This document shows positions 33,086 to 40,677 of a stretch of 64,000 nt of DNA, one piece after another (the first letter of the stretch is position 1; each line of letters opens with the position of its first letter). Location: NCBI RefSeq assembly GCF_042648805.1, contig NZ_JBHRXZ010000029.1:62001-126000 (forward strand), written 5' to 3'. The position numbers and the translations under genes are program-made. Source of the DNA: Azomonas tarimensis (GTDB lineage Bacteria > Pseudomonadota > Gammaproteobacteria > Pseudomonadales > Pseudomonadaceae). Under the pieces are notes generated by a model, which was given only the letters and a program-made list of their open reading frames with translations, had not been told where the DNA came from and did not search any database.

Positions 33086-33132
33086 GTCCTTGCGGATTAA
33101 TGCCGGCATCATATCAAGCCTGGCCTACCAGA

Positions 33133-34584
33133 TCAGTGTTTCCAGAAGGTGCTCGTCAGCAGCACGAGCACGGTGATGATCTCCAGGCGACCGAGCAGCA
33201 TTCCGATTGCCAGCAGCCATTTGGCGGCATCGGGAAGTGGCCCGAAAGTGCCTGCGGGCCCGATGATCTGCCCCAGGCCTGGGCCGACGTTACACACGGC
33301 GGTGGCAGCGCCCGTGAGCGCAGTGATGGGATCGAGCCCGAGCAGCGACAGTGACAGCGCGAGCAGGGCGATCGTCATGGTGAAAAAGAACGAAAAGGTA
33401 AGGATCGAGCGGACGATTTCCTCATCCAGGGTGTGGCCGTTGTACTGCTGGCGGATCACCGCACGCGGGTGGACCATCTGCTTGAGGTTGGCGCGCAGCA
33501 GGGAATAGGCGACCTGGAAGCGGAACACCTTGAGCCCGCCGGCGGTCGAGCCGGAGCAGCCACCGATGAAGGTCAGGTAGAAGAACGCCATGAAAGCGAA
33601 ATCGCCCCACAGGGTGTAGTCGCTTACAGCGAATCCGGTGGTGGAAACGACCGAGATCACGCTGAAGCTGACGATGCGCAAGGCATCGAGCGGCGCCACG
33701 TCATTGGTCAGGGCGTACCAGAGGCTGAACAGCAGGCTGGTGCCAACGATGATCTTGAGAAAACCGCGGACCTGGGCGTCGCTGGCCAGGGCCAGGTGAT
33801 TGCCGCGCAGGGTGGCGACGTACAGGGTGAACGGCAGGCTGCCGAGGATCATGAAGAACATGGCCACCCAATGCGATGCCGGGCTGAAATTGCCCATCGA
33901 GGCATCGGAGGTGGAAAAGCCACCGGTGGCCACCGAGGTGAAGGCGTGATTGATCGCGTCGAACAGGTTCATCCCGGCGAACAGGAACGCGGGAATGGCC
34001 ATGGCGGTGAAGCCGACGTATATGGCCAGCAGATATCTGCCCACCACATGTGAGCGGGGCATGATCTTTTCCGACCAGTCCGATGATTCGGTCTGAAACA
34101 GCCGCATGCCGCCGACGCGCAGCAACGGCAGGATCGCGATGGCCATGCCGATGAAGCCGATGCCGCCGAGCCACTGCAGCAGCGAGCGCCATATGAGCAG
34201 TCCCGGGGAACTGTCGTCCAGGCCCGAGAGCACCGTCGCGCCGGTGGTGGTGATGCCCGACATGGTTTCGAAGAAGGCGTCGGTGTAGCTGATGTGATGA
34301 ATCATCATCAGCGGCAGCGCGGCGAAGAAGCACACCACCAGCCAACTCATGGTGGTGAGAAAGTACATGTCGCGAGGCCGCAGTTGGACGTTGGCCGGAC
34401 GTCCGGGAATGACCAGTGCCGCGCCTACACCCCCGGTGAGCAGCGCCGCCCAGCCGAACGCGGACAGGTCGTCGCTGCGCCCGTACAGCCAGAGGGTCAG
34501 CATGGGAATGAGCATGCTGACGGCGAGCGTGATGAGAAAGATGCCGAGAATGAATCCGATGATGCGCAGCGTTGGCAGTGCCAT
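33133..34584 (-). CDS. trkH: Trk-type potassium uptake transmembrane protein (TrkH/TrkI family)
   Basis: TrkH-type proteins form the K+ permeation path of the Trk system, which also needs the NAD-binding subunit TrkA (not in this window). The 483-residue protein has about ten membrane helices with the four P-loops of the family, for example SGITTTGATVLSG with the first selectivity-filter Gly, and FTSVATGGFSTSD, SVVSTTGFAVSDY and CNVGPGLGQI for the others. The start ATG 34584 opens directly into the first helix. It lies next to cyaB on the same strand, 69 bases apart, as in P. aeruginosa where related genes are near each other. Confidence 0.93.
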   Translation of the reverse strand: MALPTLRIIGFILGIFLITLAVSMLIPMLTLWLYGRSDDLSAFGWAALLTGGVGAALVIPGRPANVQLRPRDMYFLTTMSWLVVCFFAALPLMMIHHISYTDAFFETMSGITTTGATVLSGLDDSSPGLLIWRSLLQWLGGIGFIGMAIAILPLLRVGGMRLFQTESSDWSEKIMPRSHVVGRYLLAIYVGFTAMAIPAFLFAGMNLFDAINHAFTSVATGGFSTSDASMGNFSPASHWVAMFFMILGSLPFTLYVATLRGNHLALASDAQVRGFLKIIVGTSLLFSLWYALTNDVAPLDALRIVSFSVISVVSTTGFAVSDYTLWGDFAFMAFFYLTFIGGCSGSTAGGLKVFRFQVAYSLLRANLKQMVHPRAVIRQQYNGHTLDEEIVRSILTFSFFFTMTIALLALSLSLLGLDPITALTGAATAVCNVGPGLGQIIGPAGTFGPLPDAAKWLLAIGMLLGRLEIITVLVLLTSTFWKH

Positions 34585-34795
34585 GGTTCCACTCGGCTGA
34601 AAAACGAGGCGACGATTTTACGCGCGCTGAGCGGGCTGTAAACCATGCGCCTCCGGCGTCTCCGGGCCGCGCCGCTCGCCAGCGGATCCCCGCTGAAAAG
34701 CCCTGGTCACGGGCGCTTCGTCGAGTAGCTCGAAGATGGGGTTGAATGGAAGCTCGGCACCTCTTCCCAAAGACCGGCCGATAGCTAGAATAGCC

Positions 34796-34801
34796 ACTCG
34801 G
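34796..34801 (+). promoter_or_regulatory. Candidate -10 element of the YkgJ-type gene
   Basis: TAGAAT 38 bases before the ATG at 34839. The remainder of the 254-base divergent gap between trkH and this gene shows no motif I can name. Confidence 0.3.
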
Positions 34802-34838
34802 GTGCCGGCCCCTCCGGTTTCTGGGTGTTCTTCCCATC

Positions 34839-35210
34839 ATGTCCTCTGCCAATGCCTGTCTGTCCTGTGGCGCTTGCTGCGCGCATTTCCGTGTGTCTTT
34901 CTTTTGGGGCGAATGCGCCGGTAACGGTGGCTCCGTCCCCGATGCACTGACCGTTCAGGTCAGCCCCTACCACGTCGCCATGCTTGGCACCGAAGCGAAG
35001 CCGGCGCGCTGCGCCGCGCTGCTGGGCGAAGTGGGCTGTGGCGTTCGCTGCACGGTCTACGAGCAACGCTCCACGACCTGCCGCGACTTCGCCGCCTCCT
35101 GGAGCGAGGGGCAGCCGAACCCCCATTGCGATGCGGCGCGAGCGGCCCACGGACTGCCGCCCCTGAGCCCGCCGCTGCAACCTGATCTCAGCCCTGGCCG
35201 GGTGGCCTGA
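34839..35210 (+). CDS. YkgJ-family cysteine cluster protein
   Basis: A 123-residue protein with the cysteine pattern of the YkgJ/UPF0153 (zinc- or iron-chelating) family: CLSCGACC at residues 7-14 near the N-terminus, and later CGVRCTVYEQRSTTCRDF with a further Cys pair. The cysteines probably bind Fe or Zn. No function is established for the family. It is transcribed away from trkH, and the nitroreductase gene follows after 60 bases on the same strand, possibly with its own promoter. Confidence 0.85.
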   Translation: MSSANACLSCGACCAHFRVSFFWGECAGNGGSVPDALTVQVSPYHVAMLGTEAKPARCAALLGEVGCGVRCTVYEQRSTTCRDFAASWSEGQPNPHCDAARAAHGLPPLSPPLQPDLSPGRVA

Positions 35211-35238
35211 CGGGGGCGCGCGGGATCGCTCGAGCGTC

Positions 35239-35244
35239 TAGAAT
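35239..35244 (+). promoter_or_regulatory. Candidate -10 element of the nitroreductase gene
   Basis: TAGAAT followed by GGCCTGCCTG, 27 bases before the ATG. It lies between the YkgJ-type stop and a strong AGGAGGA ribosome site. Confidence 0.35.
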
Positions 35245-35270
35245 GGCCTGCCTGTACCAGGAGGAATTCG

Positions 35271-35825
35271 ATGGAAGCTCTCGAACTGTTACTCGGGCGT
35301 GTGTCGGTCAGTCGGCTCGGTGAGCCAGCGCCCGATACGGCGCAACTGGAAACGCTGTTCAAGGCGGCCTTCCGCGCGCCGGACCATGGGCAGTTGCGGC
35401 CATGGCGTTTTCTGACGGTGCAGGGTGATGCCCGCGAACGGCTCGGCGAGCTGCTGGCCGAAGCGGTCGGGCGGCAGCCAGAGGCCAAGTCCGAGGCCGA
35501 GGCCAAGGCGCGCAAGATGCCGTTGCGCGCACCACTGGTGGTCATTGCCATCGGCTGTCCGCAGGTCCACGCCAAGATCCCGCCGGGCGAGCAATTGCTG
35601 ACAGTGGGCTGCGCCGTGCACGGCATGCTGCTCGCCGCGCAGGCGATTGGCCTGGGCGGCATCTGGCGAACCGGCCCGCTGGCCTACGATGTGCATGTCG
35701 CCGCCGGGCTCGGTCTAGCCGAGCATGAGCAGATACTGGGTTTTCTCTACCTCGGCACACCCGAAGGCGCCTTGCGAACTCCACCGGTGGTCGAGGTGGC
35801 GGATTTCGTTCGCGCCTGGCCTTGA
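35271..35825 (+). CDS. Nitroreductase family protein (YdjA-like)
   Basis: A 184-residue FMN-dependent oxidoreductase of the nitroreductase fold. The short length and motifs (FRAPDHGQLRPWRFLTVQG for FMN binding near residues 35-52, GCAVHGMLLAAQAIGLGGIWRTG, and LGFLYLGTPEG) place it with E. coli YdjA, the smallest members of the family. It probably uses NAD(P)H; its natural substrate is unknown. AGGAGGA lies 6 bases before the ATG. Its stop touches the stop of the convergent sensor kinase gene without a gap. Confidence 0.88.
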   Translation: MEALELLLGRVSVSRLGEPAPDTAQLETLFKAAFRAPDHGQLRPWRFLTVQGDARERLGELLAEAVGRQPEAKSEAEAKARKMPLRAPLVVIAIGCPQVHAKIPPGEQLLTVGCAVHGMLLAAQAIGLGGIWRTGPLAYDVHVAAGLGLAEHEQILGFLYLGTPEGALRTPPVVEVADFVRAWP

Positions 35826-37193
35826 TCAGGACGTTACTGGCGTCGCCTCGGGGTTTTGCAACGGCGAAGGGGGCAGGTCGATAACGGCCAGGAAGCCACC
35901 GTCGGGGTGATTGCCCAGCTGCAGCGTGCCCCCGTGTCGTTCGACTGCGCGCCGGGCGATGGCCAGACCGAGACCGTGGCCGGGAGCGGTCTGGCGAGCG
36001 GCGCGGAAAAATGGCGTGCCCAGTCGGGGCAGGTCGTCCGGCTCGGCACCCGGGCCGTGATCGCGGACGCTGATGCACCAGCGGCCGTCGAGTGGTCCCG
36101 CCTCGACCTCGATCGGCCTGTCGGCCGGGCTGAAGCGCAGGGCATTGGCCAGCAGATTTTCCAAGGCGCGTTCGAGCATGTCCGGCCATCCATCAAGCAC
36201 CAGGTCTTCGGGCACGCTGATGTCGATGCGCTGCTCTGGCGCCGTGAGTTGCGCATTGGCGCGCAGCTGGCGCAGCAGGCTGGCGAGATGAATGGGCCGG
36301 GCAGCTCCAGGTTCGGCATCCAGGCGAGCCAAGGCGAGGATTTCGCTGATCAGCGCTTCGAGGCGGTCGCACTCCTGCACCAGCCGTGGCCAGATCGCTT
36401 CGCGCTCGGCCGGCGATGCCCGTTCGGCCAAGGCCAGAGCGATGCGCAGACGAGCCAGCGGCGAGCGCAATTCATGGGAAACGTCACGCAACAGTTGTCG
36501 CTGGCTGTGAATCAGCCCTTGCAGACGATCGCCCATTCGATTGAAGTCATTTGCCAGTACGCCGAATTCGTCCCGTCGACGGGCCAGGCGTGCCAGCGAA
36601 TGCTGCTGATACGCTGTGCGCCCAAGGTCGTGTACCGCTGACCGCAGACGCCCCAGCGGCCGGACGATCGAAAGCGTCAGCAGCAGGCTGAAACCTGTAA
36701 GCACCACCAGCGCAATGGCAGCGGCACTCAGCGGCCAGACCAGCCCGCCGCGCTGCCAGGCGACCAGCTCGGTCTGGGGGATCCGGTAGATGAAGAGGTA
36801 GCTTTCGCCCGTATTTGGGCTGGTGTATTCCTGGGTCAGGCGGCGCCAGGGTAGTCGCCGTGAATGGGTTCGTTCCTGGGCTTCGAACACCGCGGCGCGG
36901 GGTGGGAAAGTGCCGCGGATGATCGGCTGACCTGTTTCGCCGAGGACCTGGACATCCACACGAAAATGGCGCTTGTGTTCTTCCAGCGCTCGTTGGGCGG
37001 TACTTGGCCCAGCGGTTTCGTAGAGCCGCGTCCAGTTTTCCGCCAGATGCCGCACCGCGGGGTGGCGATGAAGGATCCAGGCATCCTGCTGGAGAATGTT
37101 GCCGAGCAGGGCGGCGAGGCCGGCCACCAGGGCGATAGCCAGCCAGAACATCGCCAGTATTCGCCAGAACAATGAGCGCAAGGTTGTCTCCAC
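35826..37193 (-). CDS. cpxS: Envelope-stress sensor histidine kinase, CpxA-like
   Basis: The 455-residue inner-membrane kinase has two membrane helices (about residues 8-30 and 150-174) flanking a 120-residue periplasmic sensor domain, a HAMP domain (about 175-230), the H-box DVSHELRSPLARL with the phosphorylated His240, and a C-terminal ATPase domain with N-box ENLLANALRFS and the glycine boxes VRDHGPGAEP and GHGLGLAIAR. It is the distal gene of an operon with the response regulator and a Spy/CpxP-type protein, an order matching the P. aeruginosa locus often named cpxR-cpxS. The likely signal is misfolded envelope protein. Confidence 0.9.
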   Translation of the reverse strand: METTLRSLFWRILAMFWLAIALVAGLAALLGNILQQDAWILHRHPAVRHLAENWTRLYETAGPSTAQRALEEHKRHFRVDVQVLGETGQPIIRGTFPPRAAVFEAQERTHSRRLPWRRLTQEYTSPNTGESYLFIYRIPQTELVAWQRGGLVWPLSAAAIALVVLTGFSLLLTLSIVRPLGRLRSAVHDLGRTAYQQHSLARLARRRDEFGVLANDFNRMGDRLQGLIHSQRQLLRDVSHELRSPLARLRIALALAERASPAEREAIWPRLVQECDRLEALISEILALARLDAEPGAARPIHLASLLRQLRANAQLTAPEQRIDISVPEDLVLDGWPDMLERALENLLANALRFSPADRPIEVEAGPLDGRWCISVRDHGPGAEPDDLPRLGTPFFRAARQTAPGHGLGLAIARRAVERHGGTLQLGNHPDGGFLAVIDLPPSPLQNPEATPVTS

Positions 37194-37199
37194 AAGCGA

Positions 37200-37225
37200 A
37201 ACCCGGCGCGCAGAGCGGCCGGGTT
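37200..37225 (-). terminator. Hairpin between the spy and kinase genes
   Basis: AACCCGGC (37200-37207) pairs perfectly with GCCGGGTT (37218-37225) across a 10-base loop, in the 54-base gap between the spy-type gene and the kinase gene. On the minus strand it is followed by a short T-rich stretch (TTTCGCTT). It may be an attenuator that lowers kinase expression compared with the abundant periplasmic protein. Confidence 0.45.
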
Positions 37226-37247
37226 CGGGCTGCTGATCAGATGAGCG

Positions 37248-37679
37248 TTACTGCTGGGCGCGATCGGCTTTCCACTTTTCGAACTCGGCTCGCTCGGCGC
37301 GTTTTTCCTTCATTTTTTCCATGGCTTCGTCAAACTTGACCTGCTGCTCGGGCTTGAGCAGCCCGCGCATGGCCTGATGAGTCTTCTCCTGGCTGGCCTT
37401 GCGCTCCTCCGTCAGGGCGTTGCGCTCGGCTTCCGGCAATTTGTCCAGGTAGCGCTGGGTGATCTCGTGCTGGGCCTTGAACTGTTCGCTCATCAGCTTG
37501 CGCATCTCGCTGCGCTGCTCCTTGGTCAGGTCGAGATCCTTGTGGAACATCTGGTGGTGCTGTCCGCCCCGCTTGCCATGTCCGTCGTGGCCTTCCATCC
37601 CGCCTGGGCCGGGCATGGCAAATGCCAGGACAGGCAGCGAGGCGGCGAATACCAGAGCAGTAAGGGTCTTGCGAATCAT
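37248..37679 (-). CDS. Spy/CpxP family periplasmic chaperone-like protein
   Basis: A 143-residue protein with a signal peptide (residues 1-21; LTALVFAASLPVLAFAMP) and a helical LTxxQ-type mature part. The family repeats appear as LTKEQRSEMRKLMSEQF and LLKPEQQVKFDEAMEKM. CpxP and Spy act in the periplasm, CpxP as a negative regulator of the CpxA sensor and Spy as a chaperone. A Met-, His- and Gly-rich stretch after the signal peptide (GGMEGHDGHGKRGGQHH) could bind metal. It lies between the regulator and kinase genes, and a CpxR-type box is about 80-100 bases upstream of its start. Confidence 0.88.
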   Translation of the reverse strand: MIRKTLTALVFAASLPVLAFAMPGPGGMEGHDGHGKRGGQHHQMFHKDLDLTKEQRSEMRKLMSEQFKAQHEITQRYLDKLPEAERNALTEERKASQEKTHQAMRGLLKPEQQVKFDEAMEKMKEKRAERAEFEKWKADRAQQ

Positions 37680-37760
37680 GAGCTTTTCCTCTCGTCTATC
37701 GGTCGGTGACCGGATGAGTGAAAGTCTAGGCAGCGCAAGGTCAAGTGCAGTCAGCCCCTG

Positions 37761-37776
37761 GTAAAGGTTCCGTAAA
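37761..37776. promoter_or_regulatory. CpxR-type box upstream of the Spy/CpxP gene
   Basis: GTAAA-N6-GTAAA, an exact match to the CpxR consensus GTAAA-N(4-8)-GTAAA. It lies in the 114-base gap between the regulator stop and the spy-type start, 82-97 bases before that ATG. A TAGACT hexamer on the minus strand (37728-37723) about 33 bases beyond the box could be the -10 of an activated promoter. Confidence 0.65.
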
Positions 37777-37793
37777 GCACCGGGAAGCAGCCG

Positions 37794-38474
37794 TCACTGT
37801 GGCTGATAGAGGTAGCCACGGCCGCGCAGCGCGACGATGCGTGGGCGCCCGTCGGCGTGGGGGCCGAGTTTGCGACGCAGGTTGCTGACATGCATGTCGA
37901 GGCTGCGGTCGTACAGCGTCAGCTTGCGCCCCAGCGCCAGCTCGGCCAGGGCCTGCTTGTCGACCGGATCGCCCGGCTGTGCCAGCAGCGCTTCGAGAAT
38001 GCGCCCTTCGGTAAGGGTCAGTGCCACCTCGACCTCGTCGACGTTGACCACGCCGCGGCCGGGGCTGAACTGGAGATCGCCCGCTTCGAGCTGGCCCGTG
38101 GCGGCAGCAGGCTGGCTGCGCCGGAGTACGGCGCGCAGCCGGGCGGTGAGTTCCCGTGGATCGCAGGGTTTGGCCAGGTAGTCGTCGGCACCGAGCTCCA
38201 GCCCGAGGATGCGGTCGAGCGGCTCGCCGCGCGCCGACAGCATCAGTACGGGCAAGTCGCGGTAGTCCTGGCGCAGCTGCCGCAGCAGCTCCAGGCCGCT
38301 GCCGTCCGGCAGCATCACATCGAGAATGATCGCGTCCGGGCGCGCCTCGGCGAGCAGCTGGCGGGCAGACTGCCCGTCGTGCGCGGCCTGGACGGTAAAA
38401 CCTTCCTGGCCGAGCCAGGCGCCCAGCAATTCGCAGAGTTCCTGGTCGTCGTCGATCAGTAGCAGCTTACTCAT
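37794..38474 (-). CDS. cpxR: OmpR-family response regulator, CpxR-like
   Basis: A 226-residue regulator. The receiver domain (1-120) has the acidic pocket LLIDDDQEL, phosphoacceptor Asp52 (IILDVMLPDGSG) and the conserved Lys in DDYLAKPCDPREL. The winged-helix DNA-binding domain (about 130-226) ends in MHVSNLRRKLGPHADGRPRIVALRGRGYLY. It is the first clearly recognised gene of the operon with the Spy/CpxP-type and kinase genes. Its ATG lies four bases after the stop of a small upstream reading frame, which suggests translational coupling since its own ribosome site is weak. Confidence 0.92.
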   Translation of the reverse strand: MSKLLLIDDDQELCELLGAWLGQEGFTVQAAHDGQSARQLLAEARPDAIILDVMLPDGSGLELLRQLRQDYRDLPVLMLSARGEPLDRILGLELGADDYLAKPCDPRELTARLRAVLRRSQPAAATGQLEAGDLQFSPGRGVVNVDEVEVALTLTEGRILEALLAQPGDPVDKQALAELALGRKLTLYDRSLDMHVSNLRRKLGPHADGRPRIVALRGRGYLYQPQ

Positions 38475-38478
38475 GTCG

Positions 38479-38649
38479 TCAGTTCAGCCATTGGCGGCAG
38501 CGTTGCCCGCGTGAAAAGAGCAGCCCGGCCATGCAGCTCGACAGGGCGATGCCCGCGCCGGGCACGGACCAGCGTTGTTGCTGATCGAGCCAGCCGGGCG
38601 ATGCCTGCAGGCTCAGGGTGAGCGGCGCAACGGTGATAGGCCTCGACAT
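38479..38649 (-). CDS. Small hypothetical protein upstream of cpxR
   Basis: A 56-residue reading frame (MSRPITVAPLTLSLQ at the start) with one mildly hydrophobic segment (about 28-46; SVPGAGIALSSCMAGLLF) and a basic tail. It is not recognised. Support comes from position: its stop lies four bases before the cpxR start, AAGGA precedes its ATG closely, and pseudomonads carry a similarly short hypothetical gene at this place. The frame stays open upstream to 38754 but there it overlaps the YciI gene. Confidence 0.45.
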   Translation of the reverse strand: MSRPITVAPLTLSLQASPGWLDQQQRWSVPGAGIALSSCMAGLLFSRGQRCRQWLN

Positions 38650-38672
38650 TCCTTGGTTTCGCTCGCTGGAGG

Positions 38673-38972
38673 TCAGGGAAGAACGCGCTTGAATGGCTTG
38701 ACCAGCACGTCGCTGTAGACCCCGGCGGCGCGGTAGGGGTCGGCCGCTGCCCATGCCTCGGCGGCTTGCAGCGACTCGAATTCCGCGACGATGAGGCTGC
38801 CGGTGAAGCCGGCCGTGCCGGGGTCGTTGCTGTCGACCGCAGGATGGGGGCCGGCGAGCACCAGCCGACCCTCGTCCTTGAGTTTTTCGAGGCGGGCGAT
38901 GTGGTCCGGGCGGGCGGCCAGGCGGGCTTCGAGGGAGTTGGCGGCGTCGGTGGCAATGATGGCGTAGAGCAT
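38673..38972 (-). CDS. YciI family protein
   Basis: A 99-residue protein of the YciI family (dimeric ferredoxin-like fold). The signature MLYAIIATDAANSLEARLAARPDHIARLEKL, DEGRLVLAGPHPA, and the C-terminal DPYRAAGVYSDVLVKPF are complete. The His-Asp pair in the family (ARPDH here) may be catalytic; the best-studied relatives are a dehydrochlorinase and muconolactone isomerase-like enzymes, but function is unknown for this type. ATG 38972 fits the family start. In many pseudomonads the septation protein gene yciB lies next to it; that gene is not present here. Confidence 0.9.
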   Translation of the reverse strand: MLYAIIATDAANSLEARLAARPDHIARLEKLKDEGRLVLAGPHPAVDSNDPGTAGFTGSLIVAEFESLQAAEAWAAADPYRAAGVYSDVLVKPFKRVLP

Positions 38973-39132
38973 GCAGACCTCATGGTGGCGTGACCGTCCC
39001 GCGCTTACGATTGTCGGGCGCGAGGTTGGTGGAGACAGGCATAATATCAAACCGGGCCGTGGCTTGAACGGCAGGCACCGAGGAGCCTGCCCACGGTCTG
39101 AAAGCCATGACCCAGCTAAAGAGAGCCAAAGA

Positions 39133-40011
39133 TTGAAGGTTGACCTGCACTGCCACAGCACAGCATCCGATGGCGCCCTGACGCCGACGCTATTGGTGGA
39201 GCGTGCCTACGAGCGAGGCGTCACCCTGCTGGCGCTGACCGATCACGACACCCTCGAGGGGCTGCAGGAGGCGCATGCCGCCGCGACCCGGCTGGGTGTG
39301 CAACTGGTCAACGGCGTCGAGTTGTCCTGTGTCTGGGGTGGAACGACCATCCACGTGCTGGGTTACGGTTTTCCGCTTGCCTCCGAGGCCCTTGGCAAAG
39401 CGATTGAGCGACTGCACGAAGGGCGCTGGCGACGCGCCGAGACCATCGCCGAACGGCTGGCCGCCAAGGGCATTGGCGATGCGCTCGAAGGCGCTCTGTC
39501 GATTCAGCGCGCACTGGGCAGCAGCGAGAACGCCCCTGCCCGACCGCACTTCGCCGATTATTTGGTCCAGGCCGGGTACGTCCGGGATCGTTCGGAAGCG
39601 TTCCGCAAGTGGCTGGGCGCGGGCAAGCTTGGCGACGTCAAGCAGCACTGGCCCGAGCTCGACGACACTCTGGCCACGCTTCGCGAGGCTGGTGCCTGGA
39701 TCAGCCTGGCGCATCCCTGGTATTACGATTTCACCCGCAGCAAACGCCGCAAGCTCGTTGCCGCCTTTGCCCAGGGCGGGGGCCATGCGCTGGAGGTGGT
39801 CAACGGTATGCAGCCCGCCGAGCAGGTCGGCTCCCTGGCGATTCTTGCGCGGGAATTCGGCCTGATGGTCAGTGCCGGCAGCGACTTCCATGCGCCTGCC
39901 GAGTGGTCCGAGCTTGGCTTGTACCGCGCGTTACCCGAGGATTTGTCGCCAGTCTGGCGGCACTTCCGGCAGAATGACCCCACCATCCGCAATGCCGAAG
40001 GCCCTGCATGA
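39133..40011 (+). CDS. PHP-domain phosphoesterase (RNase AM/YciV-like)
   Basis: A 292-residue metal-dependent phosphoesterase of the PHP family. Metal ligands are seen in DLHCHSTASDGALTP at the N-terminus, ALTDHDTLEG, NGVELSC, SLAHPWYYD and SAGSDFHAP. Relatives (E. coli YciV/RNase AM, Chromobacterium 3-prime,5-prime nucleotide phosphatase) degrade short RNA 5-prime to 3-prime or hydrolyse pAp. Homology begins at KVDLHCHS, so TTG 39133 is chosen as the start although the frame stays open upstream; the ribosome site is weak. The stop overlaps the next gene (ATGA). Confidence 0.9.
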   Translation: MKVDLHCHSTASDGALTPTLLVERAYERGVTLLALTDHDTLEGLQEAHAAATRLGVQLVNGVELSCVWGGTTIHVLGYGFPLASEALGKAIERLHEGRWRRAETIAERLAAKGIGDALEGALSIQRALGSSENAPARPHFADYLVQAGYVRDRSEAFRKWLGAGKLGDVKQHWPELDDTLATLREAGAWISLAHPWYYDFTRSKRRKLVAAFAQGGGHALEVVNGMQPAEQVGSLAILAREFGLMVSAGSDFHAPAEWSELGLYRALPEDLSPVWRHFRQNDPTIRNAEGPA

Positions 40012-40637
40012 GCCAGTTTTTCCAGATCCACCCCGATAACCCGCAACCAAGACTGATCAAGCAGGCGGTCGAGATCATCCGGGGCGGCGGCATCATCGTC
40101 TACCCGACCGATTCGTCCTACGCTGTGGGCTGCGCGATGGGTAACAAGGCGGGGCTGGAGCGCATACGGCGGCTGCGGCAACTGGACGACAAGCACAACT
40201 TCACCCTGGTCTGCCGCGATTTGTCACAGCTGGGGGCTTTCGCCAAGGTCGATACCGCGACCTTCCGCCTGCTGCGCACCTATCTGCCAGGGCCCTACAC
40301 CTTCATTCTCAACGCCACGCGTGATGTGCCACGGGTCATGTTGCATCCGAAACGGCGAACCATCGGAATCCGTGTGCCGGAGCAGCCCATCGCCCAGGCG
40401 CTGCTCGCCGAACTCGGCGAGCCGCTGCTCAGTGTCAGTCTCATCCTGCCAGGCGAGACGCTTCCGCTGAGTGACCCTTACGAGATGCGCGATGCGCTGG
40501 AACACCATGTCGATCTGATCGTCGATGGTGGTTATGGCGGCATGGAGGCCTCGACCGTGATCAGCCTGGTGGAAGGTGATCCGGAAATCGTCCGGGTCGG
40601 CTGTGGCGACCCGGCGCCTTTCGGTGCGTCGGCATGA
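40008..40637 (+). CDS. YciO/TsaC family protein (threonylcarbamoyl-AMP synthase-like)
   Basis: A 209-residue Sua5/YciO/YrdC protein. Signatures include GGIIVYPTDSSYAVGCAM, KHNFTLVCRDLSQL, LPGPYTFILNAT and TIGIRVPEQPIAQALL. It resembles the YciO branch; TsaC proper makes threonylcarbamoyl-AMP for tRNA t6A, and YciO has weak or different activity. It overlaps the PHP gene start-to-stop and lies upstream of a tRNA synthetase gene, an arrangement seen for YciO in many proteobacteria. Ribosome binding probably depends on coupling. Confidence 0.9.
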   Translation: MSQFFQIHPDNPQPRLIKQAVEIIRGGGIIVYPTDSSYAVGCAMGNKAGLERIRRLRQLDDKHNFTLVCRDLSQLGAFAKVDTATFRLLRTYLPGPYTFILNATRDVPRVMLHPKRRTIGIRVPEQPIAQALLAELGEPLLSVSLILPGETLPLSDPYEMRDALEHHVDLIVDGGYGGMEASTVISLVEGDPEIVRVGCGDPAPFGASA

Positions 40638-40677
40638 GCCGTGTCACGTCCAGGACAGCCAAGCAAGGACACCCCCT

